Positions 10,261 to 19,557 of a stretch of 64,000 nucleotides of DNA are shown here, piece by piece; position 1 is the stretch's first letter; each line of letters opens with the position of its first letter. Source of the stretch: Linyphia triangularis (taxonomy: Eukaryota > Arthropoda > Arachnida > Araneae > Linyphiidae); the NCBI GenBank assembly GCA_963978545.1, contig OZ021732.1:61852714-61916713 (forward strand), read 5' to 3'. The notes under the pieces were generated by a model. It did no database searches. It was not told the DNA's origin and saw only the letters and a program-made list of their open reading frames with translations. The translations under genes were made by a program, and so were the position numbers.

Positions 10261-10649
10261 GACGGGAACTGGAGTAAGTTCTGGCAGTCTATTTCAAGTC
10301 TAGCTCCCGTCACAAAGTCTAGAATGGTCTGTTGCCGAAGAAACTAGAAATCCCATTTTTCACGGGGGATTGTGAGAGAGAGACATTTAAATTTGCCCTA
10401 TTGTAATTATTTTGGACGTAAATATCATGCATGTATACCATTTTAAATCGATAAGTCTTGTTTCTATACTGATCATCACCAACCAGACTATCAGGCCAGA
10501 GCTACTCTCCTGATTGACAAAAGATACTGTTTCTGAAAACTATAAGACAAACGACAAAAAATAGTTTTCTTTGGTTTATACTGAATTAAGATATATAATT
10601 TAACACTGCGGAACGCGCCCTCTTAGAGGTCACCCTACATACCGCTTTG
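10261..10649. other. No supported feature
   Basis: No gene or repeat recognised. Confidence 0.4.
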
Positions 10650-11020
10650 TCGCCCATCTTTGCCTGCCTCAGGCCTCGGGTACGAAACGAGCGGTAAGCG
10701 GTTTGTGACAGGCGGCAGACCGAGAGAACGGTGGAAGGTGTCTGGCTACGATTTACAGTGATTCAAAAAGTTTTATATTTGAAATGTTATTTTATTATTT
10801 TAAAAAACGTATGTTTATGTGCTCTTTTGTGATAATCTCACCACTATTAAGCAACTTTGGTTTTAGATACTTCATCTTGTAAGTGATAATCACTCAAAAT
10901 GAAGCGCTCAGCTAGTTCGCTGGATGACGTTTCGTTAGGAATTGACGGAAAATACCTTCTTCACTCTCATCGTAGTCAGAACAACTAGCACCGTTTTGCC
11001 GCTAGTCACCGCATGGCTTT
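10650..11020 (+). mobile_element. C-family MITE, copy 1
   Basis: A direct relative of 12560-12955. Shared blocks are GGCAGACCGAGAGAACGG-like (about 10715), TTGAAATGTTATTTTATTAT, TTTTGTGATAATCTCAC and GATAATCACTCAAAATGAAG. The left end is G+C-rich and the right end (about 10975-11020) is a worn inverted counterpart. No coding capacity. The right boundary is approximate. Confidence 0.6.
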
Positions 11021-11094
11021 AGAAAAAAAAGAAATGTTTGATACTTCCTCATTTCAAGTGTTTTGGAATTCCTAAAGGTTCAAAACATAAAAAA

Positions 11095-11442
11095 TAATTA
11101 ATAGTTTAAAAAACTAAAAAAACGCTTTAATAGAAAAGTGAACTAAAAAGTAGAAAATAATTTTAAATCAGTTTGAAATAAGAATGGATTGATTAACAAG
11201 AAATATTTATTTTATAGTAAGGGTGCTTTTTAAGATATTTTCATAATGGCTCTACTTTTATCAATATCTGCCATTAAATATTTACAACAATTGACATCAA
11301 GCACACCACGCACTTTTACGATAAAATAAATATTTCTTGTTAATCACTCTATTCTTATTTCAAACTGATTTAAAATTATTTTCTACTTTTTAGTTCACTT
11401 TTCTATTAAAGTGTGTTTTTTAGTTTTTTAAACTATTAATTA
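11095..11442. mobile_element. Foldback MITE with ~121-bp arms
   Basis: The left arm 11095-11215 and right arm 11321-11442 are near-perfect inverted repeats around a 105-base spacer (11216-11320). Arm words include AATAGTTTAAAAAACTAAAA and GAAATAAGAATGGATTGATT, matched in reverse on the right. Just beyond the right arm, 11443-11505 repeats the arm's outer ~60 bases again in the same direction, as a partial tandem duplication. Non-coding, A+T-rich. Confidence 0.8.
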
Positions 11443-11520
11443 TCTTCTACTTTTTAGTTTGGTTTTCTATTAAAGCGTGTTTTTTAGTTCTTTAAACTAT
11501 TAATTTTTTTTTTTTGTAAA
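11443..11520. repeat. Extra copy of foldback arm end
   Basis: TTCTACTTTTTAGTTTGGTT and TAGTTCTTTAAACTATTAAT repeat the outer part of the preceding right arm, followed by a T tract. Confidence 0.65.
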
Positions 11521-11714
11521 CTATAAATTTTTTTTAGTTAATTTTTTAGTTAAGTGTACAAAACTCTCCAGTTGTTCCTGCCAATAGTCACATGCTTGTC
11601 TCAAATTTAAGTCATGTGTATACTTAAGTACACGCCGTATTACTTGGCACAAAACACTACTGTGTCTCTGAATATGAAAAATCACTAATCCTGAAGATCC
11701 TGTTAAGGATAATG

Positions 11715-12130
11715 CGACTAAAAAAACAAGCTTTGTATAACCGTCGTGCCCACGACAAATCTTTCAATGTCTGCCTTATCAATTGTCTATGATAGGTTCT
11801 GTGATTACTGGGATTGTAATGGGTAACGGCACACCAGGCACACGGGTAACGGCACACGATTCCAGAGAAGGTTGGTTGGAATTTAACTGCGCAAGGGCAA
11901 CACGAGCTAATAATTGTGATAAAGCGACAAACTTATTGAATTATTGTATTGTCATCGGTCTTTGACAAGTGTGCAAAGTTTGAATCAAATCTGATCGCTC
12001 AAAGTAGGGCAAAATCGAGCCCAGAAGAGTCAGTTATAAGCAAACATACAAGTGAAACTAATAAAAGCATGTTAAAATATTATGTTTCCACTGTAAAATA
12101 CATGAATGACCTCTCAGGTCGATTGCTCGT
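11715..12130 (+). repeat. 18S-rRNA-derived fragment with non-ribosomal tail
   Basis: 11755-11870 closely follows a conserved arthropod small-subunit rRNA segment: 'ATCTTTCAATGTCTGCCTTA', 'TCAATTGTCTATGATAGG', 'TTGTAATGGGTAACGG' and 'CGATTCCAGAGAAGG' are in the native order. A 22-bp direct duplication of GGGTAACGGCACAC lies inside it. Weaker rRNA likeness may reach back to ~11715. After 11870 the sequence is not rRNA: a ~250-base tail contains 'TTTGACAAGTGTGCAAAGTT' and ends 'AGTGAAACTAATAAAAGCAT', in the style of a retrotransposon 3' UTR. It is either an rRNA pseudogene joined to another repeat or an rRNA-headed SINE. The rRNA match is from memory, not an alignment run. Confidence 0.65.
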
Positions 12131-12559
12131 ACCTAAGGATTCAATTTTAATTATTAAACATAAGTAAATAATTTAACAATATGACTAAATAGAGTTAATA
12201 ATAGCATATGCCTCTGACAAAACTATGTAAAATAAATATTGATAAATTTTAATATATATGACTTTTAAATAAAGCTTCTATTTGAATTGTTTAAAATAAT
12301 ATAAAATTATATCATATACTGTTAAATCTATTTGCGAGTGTTTGTGTTTGTTTTGTTATGTTATAAGTTAAAAGATATACGAAATAAAATACAATTTATA
12401 AATACATATCCCATATAGTAAATTTCACAATATTGTACAGTAATAAAGTAGTTAAAATATAAAAATCCGAAAGTTGCAAATAATAATATATTCATAAACC
12501 CAGTGTAAAACTTTCCTATGTTTAAAGTAATGCTGTACGGGAAGTGGTCTGGGGACTTT
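12131..12559. other. No supported feature
   Basis: Very A+T-rich, no gene or repeat recognised. Confidence 0.4.
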
Positions 12560-12955
12560 GTTCTCTTCAGGCCTTCTTCGTGGTTGGGCCAGCCAACCTC
12601 CCGGCCGCTAAAGCTTAAGGTGGTGGCTGACCGAGAGAACGATAGAATGGTGGGAGTTGTTTTTCAAGTAATTCAAAAAAAGTTTTATTAGGATATATAA
12701 TTTGAAATGTTATTTTATTATTCTTACAAAAAAGTATGTTTATGTGATCTTTTGTGATAATCTCACTACTATAAAACAATTTTGATTTTAGATGATAATC
12801 ACTCAAAATGAAGCACACACTGGATGACGTGATGTTAGGAACTGATGTAAAATACCGAACAACCCCCATCGCTCTATCGTTATCTCGGTCTGCCGCCAGG
12901 CGCACACTGCTCGCAGCCCGTATCGTACATGAGGTCTAGGCCTTCCTGAGCGAGT
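12560..12955 (+). mobile_element. C-family MITE, copy 2
   Basis: G+C-rich ends flank an A+T-rich core. The left end near 12615-12665 (GGCTGACCGAGAGAACGATA) and the right end near 12850-12905 (reverse reading GGCAGACCGAGATAACGATA) are inverted repeats. Further out both carry AGGCCT words and an 'AAGG' run. The core shares long blocks with 10650-11020. No coding capacity and no clear TSD. Confidence 0.65.
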
Positions 12956-13379
12956 CATGCATTTTGGATAGTAAAACTCCTCAATTTGGCTTAATTTTTA
13001 TCTATAAATAAACGACAAGTTGACATGATTTTGTTACTAAATGTCATCAATCGTTTGAATTGAAATATTTGTGTTACTAAAAGTAGCAAACATTTTAAAG
13101 GCTTGCCATCTCCGCTACTTAAAAAAAAAATTTTTTTTTTTAGTTAAAGTAACTCATAAGTATTTGTTAAAGTTTAATAAGTGCTGTATTCCAGTGACTT
13201 TTAACGGCAGTTAAATTTTTTACAGTTACCGAACCTAAATTTGTATCTGAAAGTATAGTGTGAATTTATTTATTTCAAATCACTTATTGTAAATAATACA
13301 CTGATAAATTAATGCTTTAGAAGTAAGTGGATTTGAAAATAAAAACTTTGTAATGGTCAAATTCAAATAATTTGTCTCA
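12956..13379. other. No supported feature
   Basis: A+T-rich; an A9/T11 junction lies near 13120-13141. No gene. Confidence 0.4.
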
Positions 13380-13579
13380 TTAAAACTTGACGTCCACTAT
13401 CGCTAAGCAGATCAGAGCAGATCAGAGCGGAGTGGATTAGAGCCAATTACAAGGCTATCACCGTCCATTGCAGCTCGAGGCTCGTGCTATAGTAGATATT
13501 GGCAGCCTTGTAATTGGCTCTAATCCACAACGCTCTGATCTGCTCTGCTCTTCTTAGCGATAGTGGACGTCAAGCTTAA
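13380..13579. mobile_element. Palindromic MITE flanked by TTAA
   Basis: Arms of ~72 bp (about 13385-13455 and 13504-13575) are inverted repeats with few mismatches. They read ACTTGACGTCCACTATCGCT from each end and share TTAGAGCCAATTACAAGGCT at the inner edge, with a ~48-base centre. TTAA lies at 13380-13383 and 13576-13579, directly outside the arms, as expected for piggyBac-type integration. The arms are richer in G+C than the surroundings, which suggests a fairly recent arrival. Confidence 0.7.
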
Positions 13580-13855
13580 CTTAGAAATGAAGACAACCTG
13601 TATTCCGATAGCAAGTAAATATATATGCCACTTTAGTTCAACTAAAATACAAGAATTTTAATTTCTTTATTGTTGGCCTTCCTTTGAGTTAGACTATCAA
13701 CCTTTTTTGAAAGTGATAAAGTACATAGGTTACAGCTCATGGATTTCACCAATCACACACACACACACAAAAAAAAAAAATTGTTAAAAAAATTACAAAT
13801 TGAAGTTTCATATCAGGTAGCTTGTGAAGGCTCTCCCACTGCAACAGAAATTAAG
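13580..13855. other. No supported feature
   Basis: Contains short CA and A tracts at about 13756-13779. No gene. Confidence 0.4.
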
Positions 13856-14592
13856 GATGTGGAACATCGCACAACTTTCAATTACGCTATACTACTGATG
13901 TGGATTTGTGTCATTTACCGTATTTATATTTTCATCATTCATTGAGAAAAAATAGCCAGTTTGGTGATGATATTTTTCTTAAAAAAAAAAAAAAAAAAAA
14001 TCGCCAAAATGGGGATTTTAGCAATATTTATTTCGATAATTTTTATGTAATCCTTTCTCATTAGTGAAGTGAAACTGCGGAGAGGAGAAAAAACGATCGT
14101 CGATGAGCTATACTCAAGGAAAGAGGACTCTGTGTTGAAGGTATTAACTTTTCAACTTTTTAAGCCATTAAGCATTTTTACGGGAATTTCGGTGGTGGGG
14201 ATGTTTAGGACACCTTAAGAGGCATTATCACAGCGATTTGAACAAAATCGTTAGAGCCGTTTCTTAGCAATTACTGAAAAACATGATTTTTTCAATGGCA
14301 GCTACCTTATGCTCATGCGCGATTATGACGAAAACCTTAATGGTAGGTCCTTGTGTCATCACCAACCCTCACACCAAATTTGAACATCGTAGGTAAATTT
14401 GTTCAGGAGTTATGATGACCATGTTCATACAGACACACACACGGACATTTTTTCGAGATCAGTTTTTTGATATCAGCATGTTCCAAAACGTATAGAAATG
14501 CAATAAAATCGATTTTTTTTTAACCGAATACTATACAATGTATTACATATTATATATACTCTATGTATAACATATGGGTAATTGAAAGTAAA
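13856..14592 (-). repeat. A-family repeat, complete inverted copy (A6)
   Basis: Reads on the minus strand from TACTTTCAATTACCC (end near 14592) to GATGTTCCACATCC (near 13856), with the usual internal order. Confidence 0.85.
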
Positions 14593-14814
14593 AAAATTGT
14601 GACTTTGAAAAATTCGAATTGCTTTGCATCGTCATGAATAAATAAATAATAAAATTCAGTCACTAAAAGTTTTAATTTATGAGAAGATATTGGTTTGAAG
14701 TATTCTAGTGTAGTAAATGGACTTAATTTAATACATACATTAGTAGAAAACAATTTATTTAATACATGCACGTGGACTCGAATGAATGATAAAAAGTTTA
14801 CATTAGTTTTTTAA
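14593..14814. other. No supported feature
   Basis: Separates A6 from repeat J. A 73-codon minus-strand frame overlaps it and the A copy. It is very rich in F, L and I, resembles nothing I know, and is left uncalled. Confidence 0.35.
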
Positions 14815-14893
14815 ATGTAAAAATAATGTAGCCCATAAAAACAGAGTTTTTAAAAATCCTTCATATGGATTGTCAGTTTTTATATTCATTAAT
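14815..14893 (-). repeat. Repeat J, copy 2
   Basis: Inverted counterpart of 1-85. Confidence 0.7.
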
Positions 14894-15059
14894 ACAGCGC
14901 CGATATAAAAAATATTTCTATCAGCAAAATGTGCTACAAACTACCTTTCAAAACTTATTTATTAAAAATGGATATAAATTTTTGCTCTCTCAACCAACTA
15001 TCATTTATTTAACCTGATTAAAGTAATTTTGTTATTTATTTATTAAAAAAAGTTTGACA

Positions 15060-15270
15060 TTAGGAAAGAGTTACATAAATGATCGGTTCAATGCTATTTG
15101 AATGCGATTGGATGACGGCAAGTTGGTTTATTAGTATTCAGTAAAAGTAACCTTTTAGTGACAGTAACAGCCCAAAAATTTGATCGAATGCATTGTCTTC
15201 GACATAGAATGCCAAGTTTCAACCCGATAGGATGACGGCAAGAGGGTTAATTAGGCCTCTGCAGATTTGG
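15060..15270 (+). repeat. F-family repeat, copy 1
   Basis: Contains two degenerate units, each with GATNGGATGACGGCAAG then a 'GTTnATTAG' word (15108-15135 and 15228-15260), ending CCTCTGCAGATTTGG. Related to 38590-38720 (inverted) and 62695-62963. Confidence 0.55.
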
Positions 15271-16499
15271 TTCCCAATGATAAAAAAAATCGGAATTAAT
15301 ATAAAGGATTTAAAATTAATAATAAAAAAAAAAATAATAATAATTTTGCTTTTAAAAGTTCTTGGATATAGGACATTCAAATTATAATTTTTATGTAAGA
15401 ATTGTTTAAACTTATGAGGCATTTTGAAAATTAATTTTTTTTTCGTTTGAATTTTTTTTCCATAGGTTAAAGAATAGTGACTTATGTCCTAATGAATGTT
15501 TTATTTAAAAAGTTTTATAGACAAGAAGTTAAACTCTACGTAAGCAGTAATTAAATAAAAAGTTTATAAATAGATTTATTTCTAAAGATGGTTCATATTT
15601 ATCATGATATCTATGAAAAAATATTTCCATATGTGTATAACTTCTCAAAAATTACTTTAAATCCCAATCAATTTTATTAAATGAAAGCCTGAAACTAATA
15701 TCAAATTATGAGCGAGAATTTTTTCCTGGAATTGATTCGACCCATAAATTTGAAAGTAATAGCTTTTATTATGAAACTTTTTATTTTATTTAAGTAACAA
15801 ATTGCTTGCTAGTGAAAGACCACACCCTATCTTAATAAGTTTATGTCGGTAAAGGATGAAAGAAGAATTACGACGTAGGTTAAAAAGCTCCACCCGCAGT
15901 TTCACACAAAAGAATTTTCAAATGATTAATATCCCATGTGGTGTGTTTTGTTGAAATTGGTAATTTTTTACACTTCAGTGAAGTCCATGCCTGAGAAAAG
16001 GACTATTTTCAAATTTCTATACCAAAAAACACTTTGTATATAAAATAGCCTGAATTAACTTCTATCAGCATATTTAGACGCTTTGAGGCAGTCTCCTATA
16101 TTTTTTTTTAAAATTTGGATAGTTTTTATTATCATTGTTATTAATAATAATTGGAAGAAAATTTTTCTCGGCTCAATTGATTTAAAAACAGCCTAAAACT
16201 ATAAAAGATTCCAAACTGTAAAGGAAAAACTGAAAAGAAAAACTAAAAGAGGGTTTCAAAACTGGACAAAGATGTCTTGTGGAACATTTTCATGGGTTGT
16301 GACATGCAAACAGTTCGAAACGGCTTTTAAAGAGGAACATAAGTTATTGCAATCAGTCATACGTACTGGACGGTAGCATTACTGGTAAGCCATTTTCTCA
16401 ACCTGGATATTGAAATTCTTTTTTTATCAGTTTTGATTCACACAAAAAGTTTCTCAACTAAAAATAAAATTATAATACTAATTATTAATATTTATAAAT
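15271..16499. other. No supported feature
   Basis: A+T-rich with several homopolymer runs. No gene, RNA or family repeat recognised. Confidence 0.4.
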
Positions 16500-16571
16500 T
16501 CTAAATACGTCCGAGAGTTATGCTGAATTACGAATACATAGACATACAGACATTTTTTCTATACCTCTTTT

Positions 16572-16585
16572 CTGAAGTCAGAATA
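16572..16585 (+). repeat. Target-site duplication, left
   Basis: CTGAAGTCAGAATA, identical to 16762-16775. Confidence 0.9.
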
Positions 16586-16761
16586 GCCGACCAAACGGTA
16601 TAGTGGTTAGCGTGCTGGCTTCTAGACCGCGAGGTTGCGGGTTCGAGTCCCGTGTTGGCATGGGTGTTTGTAAATGTATGTTGGCTTGTCTAATGACGAA
16701 TGTTTCGGTGTATTATAGCCCTCGTGTTGCTGACGGCGCCAGATAATCTGAAAACAACCAA
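16586..16761 (+). mobile_element. tRNA-derived SINE
   Basis: A tRNA-like head (16586-16660) starts GCCGACCAAACGGTATAGTG, with an A-box region GGTATAGTGGTTAGCG and a perfect B-box GGTTCGAGTCC. GCCGAC near the start can pair with GTTGGC at the end of the head. The anticodon arm does not pair well, so it is not a working tRNA. A ~100-base unrelated body follows, ending AATCTGAAAACAACCAA with no long A tail. A 14-bp TSD flanks the unit and the target is an A-family repeat, which proves insertion by retrotransposition. Only one copy is in the window. Confidence 0.85.
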
Positions 16762-16775
16762 CTGAAGTCAGAATA
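16762..16775 (+). repeat. Target-site duplication, right
   Basis: CTGAAGTCAGAATA, identical to 16572-16585. Confidence 0.9.
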
Positions 16776-16885
16776 TTAAAAAAATAAAAAAAAAAAAAAA
16801 TAATAATACATTTTTTTTGACCGAAAACCGTATTTTCATTACCCTATGTTAATGTATGTGGGTAAGGTTGAAAGTAACTTGAAAA

Positions 16886-17229
16886 TGTCAGGTTCTTTAT
16901 ATAGGATAGAAAAACACTTTTTTTAAGATTACATTTTGTTCCAAAATAAGAAAAGCATTTCCATTGGTCTATGCATGTTTGAAAATGTGTTTTTTTTTTC
17001 AATTATAAAGCGATTGATAAAAAAAATTTCGGAATATAAGAGCCCCAAAATGTCCTATCATTAAAAAAAGAACCCTACATTTTTTTACGATGAAATGTAA
17101 CATTATCATTCAGTGTTTAATATCGTATACATAACAACAGCGAAGTTACATACGATTAATAACGTTGATAACAATAATGTTCATAATAGTAATGAATAGT
17201 GATAATAGTAGTGGCTATGGTGATAAAAA
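16886..17229. other. No supported feature
   Basis: A+T-rich with ATAATAG-type short runs at 17160-17240. No gene. Confidence 0.4.
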
Positions 17230-17426
17230 ATAATCGTTTCTACCAGCTAGCTATTTAGTAGCCAATTATTTTCCGTTTATGAACTCAACTTCTACTTTTA
17301 GGAATATGATGTGTTCGAGATAATACACTTGTGAGGAAAGCGCAATTAAGTTTTTTTGAACCTGTATTGAAAAAGCAGAACAAAATGTAAAAATTGTATT
17401 TTTTGCTGATTGCTTGTTTTATTCCA

Positions 17427-17458
<32 letters not shown>

Positions 17459-17460
17459 AC
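17230..17460 (+). repeat. Direct repeat I, copy 1
   Basis: AGCCAATTATTTTCCGTTTA and AACTTCTACTTTTAGGA, then further on GATTGCTTGTTTTATTCCAC, recur in order at 18090-18460. An A tract of ~29 follows the last block. Confidence 0.5.
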
Positions 17461-18089
17461 CGCTGAGCACTCTTAGAGCCATTTGTTACGGCAGAGGAGG
17501 GTTGGGTTCAATATTTTTGGAATTGCCTGGATTTTGTGGAAGTGAGTGACTGTGTGTGCGTAATGCAAAATGTAAATTGGATGCGTGTTTGAAGTTGAAA
17601 AGAAAGTTATTAACGTCATCCTTTAGTGAAATAGCGAACTCTCTGCAAGATGGGTAAAGGGTAACGAAGGTCCTGATGTTAATAATTTAGAAACTCCGTT
17701 GGAAACTTTATATGAGAAGGCTAGACTACTTTTCGGAGCCAATGAACAGATTTTTGGATTTCGGAATGTATGGCGGTAGAAACATTACAAAAAAAGATTC
17801 ATTTCGTGAATTTGAAAGTTCAGAGGCATACTAGAAAGGATTTTTAAATTGGAAGAAAGTGTTGGCTTGACCAAGAACAGACAGTTCAAGGCAAAGTATA
17901 CTACCTGAAATAATCCGTCATTCTATTCCGACTAGTTTACGTTTACATGAAATAAAATCTAAGGCCTTAAGAAGTAGAACAACTGAATGAGTAGGCTTCA
18001 GGGAATGATTAAAAATAATCAATGATAAAGTCAATACACAACGTTTGCTGGCAAATAGCTTGTGTAAGGGAAGATTCAATGTAGTCGGA
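17461..18089. other. No supported gene
   Basis: One + frame at about 17665-17780 runs ~37 codons with mixed composition before a stop. It resembles no family I know and is not called. Confidence 0.35.
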
Positions 18090-18460
18090 AAATGTCCCGG
18101 CCAGCTTTCATTTACTAGTCAATTATTTTCGGTTTACAAACTAAACTTCTACTTCTAGGAGAAATAATATAGAAGCAATGAAAGCTTACCCAGGAGGTCT
18201 ATTCCTAGAGAGTGCGTCAAGCCAATTTGGCACCTTTTTACAGGCGATAAAGTCACCACATCCCCCCCTCCCTTCTTTTTTTGCCGCGCTTGGCCAACAG
18301 TGCTTTTATGGTAAGCTTAACTGGAATGCATAGGACTTTGAAAATTATACTGAAAGGATAGAACAAAATTTCGTGGTGAACTCTTGAAGCTACCAAATTT
18401 ACTTAAATTCTGTCTATTTACTTTATCGATTGCTTGTTCATCTCCACAAAAACATCAGAC
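18090..18460 (+). repeat. Direct repeat I, copy 2
   Basis: AGTCAATTATTTTCGGTTTA, AACTTCTACTTCTAGGA and GATTGCTTGTTCATCTCCAC match 17230-17460, with a longer spacer between blocks. Confidence 0.5.
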
Positions 18461-18489
18461 GCCACGAAAAACCTCTGACTCAGGCGTAG

Positions 18490-18660
18490 ATTGCAACTTC
18501 AACAACAACAGTAGCAGCAGTAACAACAAAAACTACAACAATATCAACGAAAACGGTAACGTTAACGATAATCATAGGACAACGACGACGGCAACTACAA
18601 TAATAATAACAGTTATAATAAAAACAATGATACTATTACTTACAATCTTTAATTAGAGCA
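18490..18660 (+). repeat. Trinucleotide-rich low-complexity tract (AAC/AAT)
   Basis: CAACAACAACAG, GCAGCAGTAACAACAAAAAC and AATAATAATAACAG-type runs. The N/S/T-rich frame through it is a by-product of the repeats. Confidence 0.7.
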
Positions 18661-18719
18661 AAATAAACAATGATAAAATCAATAATAAGAATAACGATGC
18701 ATCCTAAATATTTTTTTTA

Positions 18720-19090
18720 GTTCTCTTCAGTTAAGGACATCCTCCCACCAATTAATAAAAGAAGTTCCATCAATCCAAAAGAAAGCAAATCTTATCACAG
18801 CTGTCTTCCTCCAACGACTGATGATCACCTTTTCTCCCCCCCCTCTCCCCACCAAATTAGGGTGAAGTCATAAGTGAAGCCACACGAGGGCAAGCTCCCA
18901 ACAATTGGGCCGGGAGTTCTCCCTAATTGGTCCTCCATGGACCATCGCGGTTCATTTTATGGATGATGGAAGTCAATAACTTGATGGCGATCAAGTTGCT
19001 CCACTGGGCCACTGGATACCGAGGGATGATTGCTTTAATAAAGGGGGTTGGAGAGTTTGTCCGTTGAAACTGTAACAGGTGGCTATTTCA
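18720..19090. other. G+C-richer island, possible regulatory or conserved non-coding DNA
   Basis: Near 48% G+C, no coherent frame. Contains CTAATTGG, CAATTGGG and TTAATTG homeodomain-type words and a C tract. Speculative. Confidence 0.3.
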
Positions 19091-19557
19091 CCTATGCGGA
19101 TGCTGTGATGAAGAATTGATATTGTGAGTGTTTTACAGGCAAAAGCAGTTTCCCCGACCTAGTTGCTTACTAGGTTGCATGGTTTTGGAAATACTAGTTT
19201 CTGTTTGAGTCCTAAATGTATTATCTTGTATACAGGTATTAGGAATATTGAAGTTCAAACTAAGAGTTGTGTCTTTTGTCTTTTGGTGGCTACTTTGATG
19301 AAATAAGGAAACATGTAGTGTTTCTTTTCGCAGCCTAAAGCTGTTTTTCTAAATGTTTATGAAATCAGAAATCATGGATTTGAAATTGTTTTTTTTTTTT
19401 TTTGAGAGGCGGCACAGATGAACGTTGTCAGTAAAGTTTGGTAACTATTTATAAAGAGTTAAATGTATTGCTTAATTTTTAATTTACAAATGGTTCTTCA
19501 ATCTATTAAGGGTAACTGTAGAGAAACAGGGTGACAAAAAAATCGGAAAGAATATAG
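19091..19557. other. No supported feature
   Basis: A+T-rich; T-run at 19388-19402. No gene. Confidence 0.4.

Larger units (their letters stand above)
16500..16885 (-). repeat. A-family repeat, 5' part, inverted, split by a SINE (A7)
   Basis: On the minus strand it shows the family start (reverse of GGTTGAAAGTAA near 16870), the A/T tract and the 'ACAGACATTTTTTCT' region. The SINE at 16586-16761 interrupts it. Confidence 0.7.

Noticed and set aside
16586..16660. Functional tRNA gene
   Set aside because: The anticodon stem does not pair, the acceptor stem is incomplete, and a TSD encloses it together with a non-tRNA body: it is a SINE head.
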